Of a stretch of 64,000 bases of DNA, positions 55,373 through 64,000 are shown piece after piece. Source of the DNA: Candidatus Microbacterium colombiense (GTDB lineage Bacteria > Actinomycetota > Actinomycetes > Actinomycetales > Microbacteriaceae); the NCBI GenBank assembly GCA_029203165.1, contig CP119308.1, positions 2,418,001-2,482,000 of the forward strand, given 5' to 3'. Every line of letters begins with the position of its first letter. Positions within the stretch are counted from its first letter, which is position 1. The translations under genes were made by a program, and so were the position numbers. The notes under the pieces are model-generated. The model searched no databases. It worked only from the letters and a program-made list of their open reading frames with translations, and was not told the origin of the DNA.

Positions 55373-57678
55373 AGTTCGTCGTTCGCCGAGCCGATCAGCA
55401 CGCGTCCCTGCCGATCGGTGCGCAGCAGGTACGCGCCCGTCGATGACAGCAGATCGAGGGTCTCCTCCCGCGGGTGCCCGTAGTCGTTGTCGACACCCGC
55501 GCTGAAGATCGCGACCGTCGCGTGCAGCGATTCGTAGAGAACCGGATCCTGGTCGGCGCTGCCGTGGTGCGCGACCTTCACCACCGCATAGGGACCGGCG
55601 ATCCGTGCGGTGCGCTGCAGCATCCGCTGAGATGCGGCAGACAGATCGCCGAGGAAGAGTGAGCGCGGAACCTCGCCTCCGTCGAACTCCATGACCACGC
55701 TCGCGTCGTTACCCTCAGGGAAGGCGACGGAGTTTCGCAGGGGCCAGAGCACCCGCCACGGCGCGGAACCGAGCACGCCGTGGAGTCCCGCCGTCGCAGC
55801 ACGGAGCTCTGCACCCCCGGCACCGAGGCGGTCGAGCATTCGCTGATCTGCGGGAGCACTCGACGGGCCATGCAGCACCGCATCCACTCGTCCCTGTACG
55901 GCGTCGACCCCGCCGACGTGGTCGAGGTCGAAGTGGGTGAGCACGAGGAGATCGATCCGATCGATCCCGAGAGAGCGGAGACAGTCGCGGAGCGCTTCCG
56001 GTTCCGGGCCCGTGTCGATCAGAGCCGTCGCCTCCTCGGAACGCACGACCAGCGCATCGCCCTGCCCGACGTCGCAGGCGGCGATCGCCCAGCCGTCGGG
56101 CGTGCGCGCCGTCGCCAGAGGGCCGTCCAACAGTATCTGCGCCGCGCCGACCGCGATGGTGACGATCAGAACCGCAGCAGACGCCCCGCGCAGCAGGGTC
56201 TTCCACCGGGTCGTCCAGCGTCGCGAGGAGTCCGGGCGGAGGGGCGCTCTCACGATTACCACGCCCAGTGCCGCGCTGATCCCCGCCACCAGCAGTGCGC
56301 TCGTGATGCCAGGCGGCACGAGTATCTGCGCGAGCGGCAGCTGGGCCGCGGTCGTCGCCGTGGTCGCGATCCAGGCCGCGGGCAGCCAGGCCGACGCCGC
56401 GAGCACGTCGGCGAGCCCGGGGAACGGTGCCGCCAGACAGGCGAGCATTCCGATCACGGTCGCGATCGGGGCGGCAGGTGCGGCGAGCAGATTCGCGACG
56501 ACGCCGATCAGCGACTGCTGCTCGGCGAACAGGGCGATGATCGGCCCGCACGCGAGCTGCGACGACACGGGCACGGCGATGGCCAGGGCGAGCGGGGCAG
56601 GCAGGATCCGCGACAGGCCTCGTGCCAGTGGAGGCGCCAACAGGATGAGCGCTGCCGATGCTGCGACCGACAGCGCGAAGCCCGGAGTCGCCGCCAACCA
56701 GGGATCGACCAGCAGGATGCCGGTGACGCCGAGTGAGAGCATCCCGGCACCCGCACGCGGTCGGCCGATCAGCACCGTCAGCATCGCGATGCCCGACATC
56801 ACCGCGGCCCGGATGACGCTGGACTCCGGGGTGACGAGGATCACGAACCCGGCCAGCGCGAGGGCGGCGAGAATGACGCGCGCTCCTCGTCCGCACCCGC
56901 AGAGAGCCGCGAGCCAGAACACCGCACCGACCACGATCGCACAGTTCGCACCGGACACGGCGGTCAGGTGGCTGAGGGCCGTGGTGCGCATGTCGTCGTT
57001 CAGCTCGGTCGACACCGCCCGAGTATCACCGACCGCGAGGCCCGGCAGCAGGCCGGCTCCGGGTTCGGGAAGCGTCGTCGCGCGATCGATGAACGCTCCT
57101 CGGGCCGCGGCCGCCACACCGAACACCCCCTCGGCCGGCCGAACCACCTCGGCCTCACTCGCGAACACGACGAGCACGGCCCGCTCGCCGGCATCCGTCT
57201 TCTTCGTCTCGCCGACCACACGGATCACGGCGCCGAGGTCGACCCCCTCAGCCGGCTCCACGCCGACCCGCACCGGCGCGACCACGCGTACCGGCTCACC
57301 CCGAACCCCGACGCTCACCGTCTGAACCTCGACCCACAACCTCCCGTCCTGCCCCATCGACGCCGACGACGTCACGCCCCCGACCACCTCGACGACCCGG
57401 CCACCCGACTCCCCCGCCCGCTCCCGCGAGGTCATCGCCGACCCGACCGAGAACGCGACGGCGATCACCACCGTCAACACCACGAGAACGAGCCCGCCGC
57501 CATGCCCTGCGGCGACCCCGCGCCGCCACCGCCACAGCGCCAGCACGAGCGCCGCCCCGATCGCAGCGACAGCCACCGACACCACAACCCCGACCGCCGA
57601 TGGAAGAAACACGCACAGCAGCGCCGCCGCCCACGCGCCGAGCGCCACCGGCAGAAGCCGCAGATCCTGCCCGCTCAC
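55333..57678 (-). CDS. comEC: DNA internalisation-related competence protein ComEC/Rec2
   Basis: 781-residue inner-membrane channel for DNA uptake. The N-terminal region has hydrophobic segments and a DUF4131-like domain. The competence domain contains LLPGLAVGDTR and ALSHLTAVSGANCAIVVG. The C-terminal metallo-beta-lactamase-like domain has CDVGQGDALVVRS, LVLTHFDLDHVGGVDAV and VVKVAHHGSADQD, so the metal ligands are intact. The GTG start overlaps the stop of a 10-codon upstream frame (GTGA). With comEA it indicates capacity for natural transformation; the pilus genes are outside the window. Confidence 0.95.
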   Translation of the reverse strand: MSGQDLRLLPVALGAWAAALLCVFLPSAVGVVVSVAVAAIGAALVLALWRWRRGVAAGHGGGLVLVVLTVVIAVAFSVGSAMTSRERAGESGGRVVEVVGGVTSSASMGQDGRLWVEVQTVSVGVRGEPVRVVAPVRVGVEPAEGVDLGAVIRVVGETKKTDAGERAVLVVFASEAEVVRPAEGVFGVAAAARGAFIDRATTLPEPGAGLLPGLAVGDTRAVSTELNDDMRTTALSHLTAVSGANCAIVVGAVFWLAALCGCGRGARVILAALALAGFVILVTPESSVIRAAVMSGIAMLTVLIGRPRAGAGMLSLGVTGILLVDPWLAATPGFALSVAASAALILLAPPLARGLSRILPAPLALAIAVPVSSQLACGPIIALFAEQQSLIGVVANLLAAPAAPIATVIGMLACLAAPFPGLADVLAASAWLPAAWIATTATTAAQLPLAQILVPPGITSALLVAGISAALGVVIVRAPLRPDSSRRWTTRWKTLLRGASAAVLIVTIAVGAAQILLDGPLATARTPDGWAIAACDVGQGDALVVRSEEATALIDTGPEPEALRDCLRSLGIDRIDLLVLTHFDLDHVGGVDAVQGRVDAVLHGPSSAPADQRMLDRLGAGGAELRAATAGLHGVLGSAPWRVLWPLRNSVAFPEGNDASVVMEFDGGEVPRSLFLGDLSAASQRMLQRTARIAGPYAVVKVAHHGSADQDPVLYESLHATVAIFSAGVDNDYGHPREETLDLLSSTGAYLLRTDRQGRVLIGSANDELQVWTESGVGTPG

Positions 57679-57707
57679 CCCGCCGCACCCGCCTGCATCG
57701 CATCCAT
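57675..57707 (-). CDS. Ten-codon upstream frame coupled to comEC (MDAMQAGAAG)
   Basis: The ATG at 57707 lies exactly six bases after TAGCGT (57719-57714), as in leaderless genes here. The TGA at 57677-57675 overlaps the comEC GTG. Ribosomes starting at the mRNA 5' end would finish here and could restart at comEC. The case rests on spacing only. Confidence 0.45.
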   Translation of the reverse strand: MDAMQAGAAG

Positions 57708-57799
57708 CCCGCGACGCTAAGCGTGTCCCACCACGTCACCGTCCGAAGATCACAGCGCCGGTGGATAACCTCGCACAACCACCTCTTGTGCAGGCCGTC

Positions 57800-57853
57800 A
57801 GGTGGTCAGTCCACCGGCCCGTCGAGAGGCCGTGCGACATTCTGCGTCGCTCG
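57800..57853. repeat. 54-bp direct repeat, copy 1
   Basis: Two mismatches to 58180-58233; offset 380 bases. It encodes the last 15 codons of the small membrane protein gene (RATQNVARPLDGPVD, stop) without the rest of the gene. Confidence 0.93.
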
Positions 57854-57944
57854 AACGGGACGGAACGCCGACCAAAGTATCGGATGCCTTCGTCATTTGG
57901 GATGTCTGATTGAAGACCATGCGATCAAGGGAGACTCCCTTTCT

Positions 57945-58151
57945 CTACAAACGCGTTCGAGCGCGCTCCAACAACCATTCGAGCGCATCGAGGGGGACAT
58001 CGCTCTCGAATAACGTCACAGTGCGCGTTCCTGTGGCATCATCCTCAAAAACTTCCGCAATACACTCCCCAGTATCTCGGTGAAGTTCTAGACCCATGCC
58101 GTCCCGGTTGCCTACGGAACTCGCGAGAATCAGATGGTACCCGGCAATCAT
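57945..58151 (-). CDS. Small foreign gene in the 54-bp-repeat insert
   Basis: 68-residue hypothetical protein. Its C-terminal half reads GMGLELHRDTGECIAEVFED, then a short turn and RTVTLFESDVPLDALEWLLERARTRL. This looks like a complete, folded acidic small protein, and the pattern (MGLEL, IAEVFEDD, TLF, LEWLL) recalls small hypothetical proteins in other bacteria. Codons include CTA, CTT, TTA, ATT and TTG, unlike the GC-rich neighbours, so acquisition is likely. ATG at 58151 is used; the ATG at 58097 (MGLEL) is the alternative. Confidence 0.6.
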   Translation of the reverse strand: MIAGYHLILASSVGNRDGMGLELHRDTGECIAEVFEDDATGTRTVTLFESDVPLDALEWLLERARTRL

Positions 58152-58179
58152 TGATGTCACGGCTCCAAGAATCCCACAA

Positions 58180-58233
58180 AGGTGGTCAGCCCACCGGCCC
58201 GTCGAGAGGCCGTGCGACACTCTGCGTCGCTCG
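58180..58233. repeat. 54-bp direct repeat, copy 2
   Basis: Contains the true 3' end of the small membrane protein gene (stop at 58186). With copy 1 it brackets a 326-base insert. Confidence 0.93.
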
Positions 58234-58401
58234 CGCCTTCCGGAATTCCGCGATCGCCCGGATGACGAAAGTGCCGGCTCCGGCGAAAACGAGGACGAGA
58301 CTTGCAATCGACCACCACACCGGCTGCATCGAGAACAGCATGTTCACTCCCACCACGATGAACATGACGGCAGCAACGGCCTGAACGAGAGCTTCGCGCA
58401 T
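58186..58401 (-). CDS. Small two-helix membrane protein
   Basis: 71 residues with two hydrophobic segments (MREALVQAVAAVMFIVVGVN and WWSIASLVLVFAGAGTFVIRAI) and a basic C-terminus. ATG at 58401 is seven bases after TATCCT (58414-58409), suggesting a leaderless mRNA. Its last 15 codons are duplicated across the adjacent insert. Function unknown. Confidence 0.65.
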   Translation of the reverse strand: MREALVQAVAAVMFIVVGVNMLFSMQPVWWSIASLVLVFAGAGTFVIRAIAEFRKARATQSVARPLDGPVG

Positions 58402-58479
58402 GGCTCAGAGGATAGTCGTCACGTGTCGTGCTCGATCAACGATCCCCTGGGAGCAGGGGGCGATCGCCGGAAGCGCGTC

Positions 58480-59115
58480 TCAGTCGTGCGTGCCGTCGTA
58501 CAGCTCCCCGACGGGGACGGGAACCGCGAGCACATTGCCGGGAGGCGCAAGCGGGCAGGCCCAAGCGGGGTCGTAGGCGCACGAGGGGTTGTACGCGAAG
58601 TTGAAGTCGAGCACGATGGTGCCCGCTTCGGCATCGGAGCCGAGATCAGCCCCCTTGACGGTGTCGATCAGATAGCGACCACCGCCGTAGGTGCCGCCGG
58701 GAGCCCCCGCGAGAGCGTCGCGCAGCGGGATGAAGAGCCCGCCGCCGTACGAGGCGAGGCGCCACACGTCGAGCGATCCGACGTCGGGGACCTCGACCCG
58801 TCCGATCCGCTCGAAGGGCACGACGCCATCGGTGCCGGTGGCGAAATCGAACGAGGCGGCCTCCGCAGCGAGGATCGGCAGCTCGAAGCGCCAGCTCGCG
58901 TCGTAGGGGGCGATCGGCAACCCCGAGAAGGAGGCGCGATCCTCGGCGGACAGTGCCGTGGCGGGGTGATGGAGCATCAGGTCGTCTCGTTCGATCCGCC
59001 ACAGTTCATGCGCGTCCTCAGGAGACTCCTCCCGGCGCACAGCGTCGTAGAGGGCGAACACGCGACGTCGCCAATCGACGACCTCGACTGCGGTGCGGGC
59101 TTTCGTGAGCGTCAT
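58480..59115 (-). CDS. DUF1684 domain-containing protein
   Basis: 211 residues of the DUF1684 family. Conserved stretches are WRIERDDLMLHHPATALS, the GGGLFIPLRDALAG region, GTYGGGRYLIDTVKGAD and the C-terminal LDFNFAYNPSCAYDPAWACPLAPPGN. Function is unknown. ATG at 59115 is six bases after TAGCCT (59127-59122). It lies between comEA and comEC. Confidence 0.88.
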   Translation of the reverse strand: MTLTKARTAVEVVDWRRRVFALYDAVRREESPEDAHELWRIERDDLMLHHPATALSAEDRASFSGLPIAPYDASWRFELPILAAEAASFDFATGTDGVVPFERIGRVEVPDVGSLDVWRLASYGGGLFIPLRDALAGAPGGTYGGGRYLIDTVKGADLGSDAEAGTIVLDFNFAYNPSCAYDPAWACPLAPPGNVLAVPVPVGELYDGTHD

Positions 59116-59168
59116 GGCCCCAGGCTACGCGGCGATCGTGCACCCACGGCCCGGCGAGCAACAGCAGG

Positions 59169-59783
59169 TCACACCCGCGCCCCCTCCCGGATCGCCTCGA
59201 GCAGCTTCTCGCCGATGCCCGGCACGGCCAGCAGATCGTCGACGGACTGGAAACGACCGTTGTCCTCCCGCCAGGCGATGATGCGTTCCGCGAGCGCCGG
59301 GCCGATGCGCGGCAGCGTCTCCAGCGCCGCCTGGTCCGCCGTGTTCAGATCGATGCGGCCATCGCCCGTGCCGGACTGTGGATTCGCCGGATCCGCACTC
59401 GCCCCCACCACCGGCACGACCACCTGCTCGCCGTCCGCGAGCACACGCGCGAGGTTCACGGCGGCGAGGTCCGCGTCGTCCGTCGTGCCACCCGCAGCCG
59501 CCACGGCATCGACGAGTCGGGCGTCGAGGTCGAGCACATAGAGGCCGGGGCGCTCGACCGCGCCGAGAACGTGGACGAAGAGCTCCCCGGACGGGGCCGA
59601 CGACGCCGATGCGTCGGGCAGAGCCACTGTCTCCTGCGGCGCCGCCTGACCGCGAAGGATGCCCATCCCCACCGCAGCAGAAAGCACCACGAGGCCCAGC
59701 ACCACCGCCGCCCCCACGCTCAGGCGCAGCCGTCGCGGTCGTCCGCTCAGCCCGGGCTCGGGTGGCTCGTGGGAGGTGGGCAT
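59169..59783 (-). CDS. comEA: Competence protein ComEA (helix-hairpin-helix DNA-binding)
   Basis: 204-residue membrane-anchored DNA receptor for transformation. One N-terminal transmembrane helix (about residues 21-44) is followed by an SLBB-type domain (LFVHVLGAVERPGLYVLDLDARLVDAVAAAGG) and a C-terminal double helix-hairpin-helix (IDLNTADQAALETLPRIGPALAERII and LLAVPGIGEKLLEAI). ATG at 59783 is six bases after TAGCGT. Confidence 0.94.
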   Translation of the reverse strand: MPTSHEPPEPGLSGRPRRLRLSVGAAVVLGLVVLSAAVGMGILRGQAAPQETVALPDASASSAPSGELFVHVLGAVERPGLYVLDLDARLVDAVAAAGGTTDDADLAAVNLARVLADGEQVVVPVVGASADPANPQSGTGDGRIDLNTADQAALETLPRIGPALAERIIAWREDNGRFQSVDDLLAVPGIGEKLLEAIREGARV

Positions 59784-59789
59784 CCCGCC

Positions 59790-59795
59790 ACGCTA
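59790..59795 (-). promoter_or_regulatory. Leaderless -10 box for comEA
   Basis: TAGCGT on the minus strand with six bases (GGCGGG) to the comEA ATG. Confidence 0.5.
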
Positions 59796-59961
59796 GGCGC
59801 CCGGAGAGAGGTTCAGGCCGCCCTCGGCCGACGCCGGTGGATACGTCCGCGAAAGCTCGGAGTGTGCAGAGGGAGTCACTCCCTCCGCCTTCTGATCGTT
59901 ATCCGCCCGTTGCCCGCCCTCACTCTCGCGCGGCTAGCGTCGAATCAGGAGGTGCCCACCG

Positions 59962-60966
59962 ATGCGCAAGACGACGGCGATCGCGATGCTGGTCACCGCT
60001 CTGGCTCTCACCGGGTGCGGGGCTCTGCCGGGAATCGGCCCCGACCCTCGTGTGCCTGCAGAACCCATTGCCGCCGTGAGCTGCCCGGCGGTCTACGACG
60101 ACGACATCGTCAGCGGACTGGTTCCCGACGGATTCGAGGCGGTCGCGGTCCTGCGATGCGATCCGTATGCGTCTCGGGACGATGAGGACGGCACCTGGTC
60201 AGGAGTCACCCTCGAACGACTGGAGGGAGACCTGGAACCGGTGCTCAGCGCCCTTGCCGTGCCGAGCGACCCGCTGTCGCCTGGCCCGTGTCCGGCGATC
60301 GGCTATCTGATTCCCGAGCTGTGGATCGAAGGCACGGACGGAACCGTCGTGCGCGTCGACATTCCGACAGACGGGTGCGCTGCCCCCAAGTCTGTCGGCC
60401 TGGATGCCGCCCTCGATGCATTGACCACGGTCGAGGAGACCTTCCAGGGCGGTGGCCTCATCGAATCGACGGCGGCGCGGAACGCGGGCTGCGACACGCT
60501 CGCCACGTTCCTCGTGCTCGCGGGCGCTGATGACATCGACGCGGGCATCCCCGCACGCCCCGACTCGGAGCAGCAGACTCTCGGCGACGATATGCTCATC
60601 CCGTTCGAAATGCCGGGTTGGCCGGAGACGTCGGCCGTCTCGGGAGCACGAATCTGCGACTACCGCTCGACCGCCGACACGTCGTCATCAGTGATGTTCC
60701 CCGACGACGCAGCCGCGTTCGTCGGCGTGCGCGAGCTCGGGATCGACGACGCGCGAGCGTTGGTCGCCGCAGCGCGCACCGCGACAGCCGCAGCATCCTG
60801 CGGCGAGACCGCCACCCGGCTGGTGACGGTGCATCTGCAGCTCACGAGCGGTGAATCAGCTCGCGCGTTCACCGTGGAGTTGGACGGATGCCGTCGAGTC
60901 GTCGCCCCAGACCTTCGCGGGCTCGCTGCGCCACCTGCCCTGCTGGCAGCGTTGACGCCTGCCTGA
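59962..60966 (+). CDS. Hypothetical lipoprotein
   Basis: 334-residue lipoprotein. Signal MRKTTAIAMLVTALALTGC has the lipidated Cys at 19. The mature part shows paired cysteines (VSCPAVYDDDI, AVLRCDPYASRDDEDGTWSG, GPCPAIGYLIPELWIEGTDG, ICDYRS) and no recognised domain. A strong AGGAGG lies before the ATG, and TAGCGT at 59935-59940 is a likely -10. It is divergent from comEA and ends at a terminator. Confidence 0.75.
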   Translation: MRKTTAIAMLVTALALTGCGALPGIGPDPRVPAEPIAAVSCPAVYDDDIVSGLVPDGFEAVAVLRCDPYASRDDEDGTWSGVTLERLEGDLEPVLSALAVPSDPLSPGPCPAIGYLIPELWIEGTDGTVVRVDIPTDGCAAPKSVGLDAALDALTTVEETFQGGGLIESTAARNAGCDTLATFLVLAGADDIDAGIPARPDSEQQTLGDDMLIPFEMPGWPETSAVSGARICDYRSTADTSSSVMFPDDAAAFVGVRELGIDDARALVAAARTATAAASCGETATRLVTVHLQLTSGESARAFTVELDGCRRVVAPDLRGLAAPPALLAALTPA

Positions 60967-60998
60967 TCGCCCTCCTCTGCACGGAGGAAGGCGATCAG
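60963..60998. terminator. Hairpin between the lipoprotein and leuS genes
   Basis: CTGATCGCC pairs with GGCGATCAG, and the inner TCCTC pairs with GAGGA. It overlaps the lipoprotein stop and lies before the convergent leuS stop. Confidence 0.6.
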
Positions 60999-61003
60999 CC
61001 GGA

Positions 61004-63595
61004 TCAGCCCTTGACGGCGATGCTGACGATCTTCGGCGCGCGGACGATGACCTTGACGATCTCGCGGTCGCCTATCGACCGGATCACACGCTCATCAGCC
61101 ATCGCGAGAGCTTCGAGCTCCGCCTCGCCGATGCGGGCGGACACCTCCAGCTGTGCGCGCACCTTGCCTCCGACCTGGACGACGGCGGTGATGGTGTCTT
61201 CGACGAGCAGCGCAGGATTCGCGGAACGCCAGGTGACGAGTCCGACCGACGGCTCATGCCCGAGGATCTCCCACATCTCCTCCGCGGTGTGCGGAGCGAC
61301 CAGGTCGAGCATCACGGCGATGGTCTCTGCAGCCTCGCGCACCGCGGGATCAGCGGCGCCGGCAGCACCGTCGATCGTCTTGCGCGTGATGTTGACGAGT
61401 TCCATCAGACGCGCGACTAGCACGTTGAACTTGGTCTGCTCCACCAGCGCGGGCGCTTCTGACAGCAACTTGTGCGTCGCGCGACGCAGTGCCGCGTCTC
61501 CGCCGTCGAAGACCACGTCGACCGGGCTGCTGACCTCGCTCGCCACGCGCATCGCGCGCGCCAGGAACTTCTGGGCGCCGGTCGTGGAGACGTCGGCCCA
61601 GTCTTTATCGTCTTCCACGGGACCGGCGAACGCCAGCCCCACGCGCAGCGCGTCGGCGCCGTGCGCATCGAGCTCGTCCTGGAACAGCACCAGGTTGCCC
61701 TTGCTCTTCGACATCTTGGTGCCGTTGAGGATGACCATGCCCTGGTTGATGAGGTTGGAGAACGGCTCGGTGAAGTCGATCAACCCCATGTCGAACAGCA
61801 CCTTGGTGATGAAGCGCGCGTACAGCAGGTGCAGGATGGCGTGCTCGACGCCGCCGATGTACGAATCCACCGGAGCCCACCGATCGGCCTGGGCCGGGTC
61901 GAAGGCGACGGTGTCGCTGTTCGGGGAGAGGAAACGCAGGAAGTACCACGAGCTGTCCACGAAGGTGTCCATGGTGTCGGGGTCGCGCAGCACCGGATCG
62001 CCGGTCGCCGGGTCGACCGTGCGCACCCAGCTCTCCGCCCCGCCCAAGGGCGACGTGCCCTTCGGCGACAGATCCAGGCCGTCGATGCTCGGCAGCGCGA
62101 CCGGAAGCTGGTCCTCGGGCACGGGGATGATCTCCCCGTCTTCGGTGTGCAGCATCGGGATGGGTGTGCCCCAGAATCGCTGCCGCGAGATCAGCCAGTC
62201 GCGCAGACGGTAGTTCTTCGCGGCACGACCGGTGCCCAGAGCCTCCAACTGCTCGATCGCGCGGGCGATCGCATTGCGCTTGGAGAGCCCGTTGAGGGCG
62301 CCGGAGTTGATCATCCGGCCCTCACCGGTCAGAGCGATACCGGTGGATGCCGGGCTCTGCTCCTCGAGCGCCGCGCCGGTGTCGATCGGCACGCCGTCGT
62401 CATCGACCTCGATGACGGGCATCGCGCCGGTGATCGGCGCCGTCGTGTCCACGACGACCTTGACCGGCAGGTCGAACGCACGGGCGAAGTCGAGGTCGCG
62501 CTGATCGTGCGCGGGCACGGCCATGACCGCGCCATGACCGTAGTCGGCCAGCACGTAGTCGGCCGCCCAGACGGGCAGCTTCTCGCCGTTGACGGGGTTG
62601 ATCGCGTAGCGCTCCAGGAAGATTCCGGTCTTCGGACGGTCCGTGGACTGCCGATCGATGTCGGTCTCCTTCTGCACCTGCGCCAGATAGTCCTGGAATC
62701 GCTGCCGGACTTCGGCGGGAGCATCCGCGGCCAGCTCGGATGCCAGATCGGAGTCGGGAGCGACGACGAAGAAGGTCGCGCCGTGCAGCGTGTCGGGGCG
62801 CGTCGAGAACACCGTGACGGGCTCATCGCGGCCCTCGATGCGGAAGTCGACGTCGGCGCCGATCGAGCGACCGATCCAGTTGCGCTGCATCTGCAGCACC
62901 TTGTGCGGCCAGAAGCCTTCCAGCTGGTTCAGGTCGTCGAGCAGACGGTCGGCGTAATCCGTGATGCGGAAGTACCACTGCGTGAGCTTCTTCTTGATGA
63001 CCTCGGCGCCGCAGCGCTCGCACCGGCCGTCGACGACCTGCTCGTTCGCGAGCACCGTCTGGTCGTTCGGGCACCAGTTGACCGGGCTCTTCTTGCGATA
63101 GGCCAGGCCGCGCTCGTGCAGCTTCAGGAACAGCCACTGGTTCCAGCGGTAGTACTCGGGGTCGGACGTGTGCAGCACACGAGTCCAGTCGAAGGACACA
63201 CCGTAGGCCTGGAAGCCCTCCTTCTGCTGCGCGATGTTGGAGTAGGTCCACTCCCGCGGGTCGGCGCCGCGGCGGATAGCGGCGTTCTCCGCCGGCAGAC
63301 CGAACGAGTCCCAGCCGATCGGGTTCAGGACGTTGTGACCGCGGTGACGCCAGAAGCGCGCGACGATGTCGGAGTAGAGGTAGTTCTCCGCGTGCCCCAT
63401 GTGCAGGTCACCGGACGGGTAGGGGAACATCGCGAGCACGTAGCGCCGCGGGCGCGTGTCGTCGTCGCCACCCGTGACGAAGGTCTCGTTCTCTGCCCAG
63501 TACTTCTGCCATTTGGCCTGGATGGCGTGCGCCGACGGAGACTCGTCCTCGGCGGGAGCGGTGGACAGGTTCTCAGACAACGAACACACGACCAA
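61004..63595 (-). CDS. leuS: Leucine--tRNA ligase
   Basis: Class I aminoacyl-tRNA synthetase, up to 863 residues. HIGH-type motif [20 protein letters not shown], zinc Cys pairs ([20 protein letters not shown]), the CP1 editing domain, tRNA-binding [17 protein letters not shown], and KMSKS-type [13 protein letters not shown]. The start is uncertain: TTG 63595, GTG 63589 or TTG 63580 ([14 protein letters not shown], closest to a usual N-terminus). None has a strong ribosome binding site. Confidence 0.95.
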   Translation of the reverse strand: MVVCSLSENLSTAPAEDESPSAHAIQAKWQKYWAENETFVTGGDDDTRPRRYVLAMFPYPSGDLHMGHAENYLYSDIVARFWRHRGHNVLNPIGWDSFGLPAENAAIRRGADPREWTYSNIAQQKEGFQAYGVSFDWTRVLHTSDPEYYRWNQWLFLKLHERGLAYRKKSPVNWCPNDQTVLANEQVVDGRCERCGAEVIKKKLTQWYFRITDYADRLLDDLNQLEGFWPHKVLQMQRNWIGRSIGADVDFRIEGRDEPVTVFSTRPDTLHGATFFVVAPDSDLASELAADAPAEVRQRFQDYLAQVQKETDIDRQSTDRPKTGIFLERYAINPVNGEKLPVWAADYVLADYGHGAVMAVPAHDQRDLDFARAFDLPVKVVVDTTAPITGAMPVIEVDDDGVPIDTGAALEEQSPASTGIALTGEGRMINSGALNGLSKRNAIARAIEQLEALGTGRAAKNYRLRDWLISRQRFWGTPIPMLHTEDGEIIPVPEDQLPVALPSIDGLDLSPKGTSPLGGAESWVRTVDPATGDPVLRDPDTMDTFVDSSWYFLRFLSPNSDTVAFDPAQADRWAPVDSYIGGVEHAILHLLYARFITKVLFDMGLIDFTEPFSNLINQGMVILNGTKMSKSKGNLVLFQDELDAHGADALRVGLAFAGPVEDDKDWADVSTTGAQKFLARAMRVASEVSSPVDVVFDGGDAALRRATHKLLSEAPALVEQTKFNVLVARLMELVNITRKTIDGAAGAADPAVREAAETIAVMLDLVAPHTAEEMWEILGHEPSVGLVTWRSANPALLVEDTITAVVQVGGKVRAQLEVSARIGEAELEALAMADERVIRSIGDREIVKVIVRAPKIVSIAVKG

Positions 63596-63613
63596 TCTGG
63601 AAGAAAAACGGGA

Positions 63614-64000
63614 TCAGTTCAGGATATCGGAAGCCCAGTGCACCGGCAGGACGGCGCCGAGCGCTGCGAGCGGCGCGCGCGCCTTGGTCGCGACCTCGGC
63701 GACCTCCGCGGCGGGCTCCGAACCCCAGGTGATCCCGCCCCCGGCTCCGACGAACGCCTCGCCCGGCTCGATCACGATGCTGCGGATCACCATCGCCAGA
63801 TCGACTGTGCCGTCGACGCCGACGTAGCCGAAACATCCGGCGTACACACCACGAGGGCCGCCCTCCAGGGCGTGCAGGCGCGTCATCGCCGAGAGCTTCG
63901 GGGCTCCGGTCATACTTCCCGCGGGGAACGTCGCCGCGAGGAGATCTCCGAGGGTCGTTCCCGACGCCGCCGTGCCGCTCACCGTACTGACCAGCTGGTG
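63614..64000 (-). CDS. Chorismate-binding enzyme, PabB/TrpE family (C-terminal part, runs off the window)
   Basis: The 128 visible codons are the C-terminal end of an anthranilate/aminodeoxychorismate synthase component I. They include TVSGTAASGTTLGDLLAATF, FPAGSMTGAPKLSAM (catalytic loop), GCFGYVGVDGTVDLAMVIRS and VGAGGGITWGSEPAAEVAE. The short C-terminus and the position before leuS favour PabB (folate branch), but isochorismate-type relatives are not excluded. The stop is 19 bases before the leuS frame. Confidence 0.85.
   Translation of the reverse strand, partial: HQLVSTVSGTAASGTTLGDLLAATFPAGSMTGAPKLSAMTRLHALEGGPRGVYAGCFGYVGVDGTVDLAMVIRSIVIEPGEAFVGAGGGITWGSEPAAEVAEVATKARAPLAALGAVLPVHWASDILN

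Noticed and set aside
58184..58307. N-terminal extension of the small insert gene to 58307
   Set aside because: The extra codons run antisense through the membrane protein gene and across the repeat junction. The plausible protein starts at 58151 or 58097.

Overview
The window is chromosomal DNA from a high-GC Gram-positive bacterium. Gene content and order point to Actinomycetota, family Microbacteriaceae, most likely Microbacterium or a close relative. The main clues are the tkt-tal-pgi-zwf-opcA-pgl operon, an actinobacterial-type Pgi, the leuS/comEA/comEC/holA/rpsT/lepA/hemW/hrcA/dnaJ order, many GTG starts, and start-stop overlaps of the ATGA or GTGA kind. The genus is inferred; no rRNA gene is present.

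Layout. 1-3.6 kb: the 5' part of sufB (minus), heme A synthase ctaA, a small membrane protein, and heme O synthase ctaB. 3.8-11.9 kb: one long plus-strand central-carbon operon covering both branches of the pentose phosphate pathway plus Pgi. Its first four genes carry dozens of single-base indels confined to about 4.30-9.35 kb, while the last two genes are clean. 11.9-21.9 kb: a multidrug/EamA-like transporter, peptide deformylase, a lipoprotein, tRNA-Asn, an orphan ABC ATPase, dnaG, dgt, dusB, glutathione peroxidase, a DsbA/FrnE-like oxidoreductase and a small P-loop kinase. 21.8-26.0 kb: uppS-recO, a TRIC-like channel, and leuA with a leucine-rich leader peptide and attenuator hairpin.

26.1-31.7 kb is an accessory block between leuA and era. 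It holds a lipoprotein, a zinc-independent medium-chain reductase, and a five-gene unit with mirror-like order: sigma factor, membrane protein, secreted I36-like protein, membrane protein, sigma factor. 31.7-38.8 kb is a conserved housekeeping run on the minus strand, transcribed hrcA-dnaJ-rsmE-HIT-phoH-ybeY-corC-era. A CIRCE operator precedes hrcA, and dnaJ has a one-base frameshift. 38.8-44.1 kb: a carboxylesterase, hemW, a DUF1990 protein and lepA. 44.2-50.2 kb: a peptide/opine-type ABC transporter with a divergently transcribed binding protein. 50.2-53.4 kb: a PH-like membrane protein, an alpha/beta hydrolase, an MFS exporter and rpsT.

53.4-59.8 kb is the natural-transformation locus (comEA, DUF1684 protein, small membrane protein, comEC, holA). 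It is interrupted by two short AT-richer inserts, each flanked by direct repeats (123 bp and 54 bp) that duplicate the 3' end of a neighbouring gene. One insert carries a lipoprotein gene broken at a run of eight G; the other carries a complete 68-codon gene. The window closes with a lipoprotein, leuS, and the 3' part of a chorismate-binding (PabB/TrpE family) gene.

A recurrent signal across the window is a TANNNT hexamer 6-7 bases before a start codon, with no room for a ribosome binding site. This is the expected layout of leaderless actinobacterial transcripts, and one such start appears to drive the leuA leader peptide.
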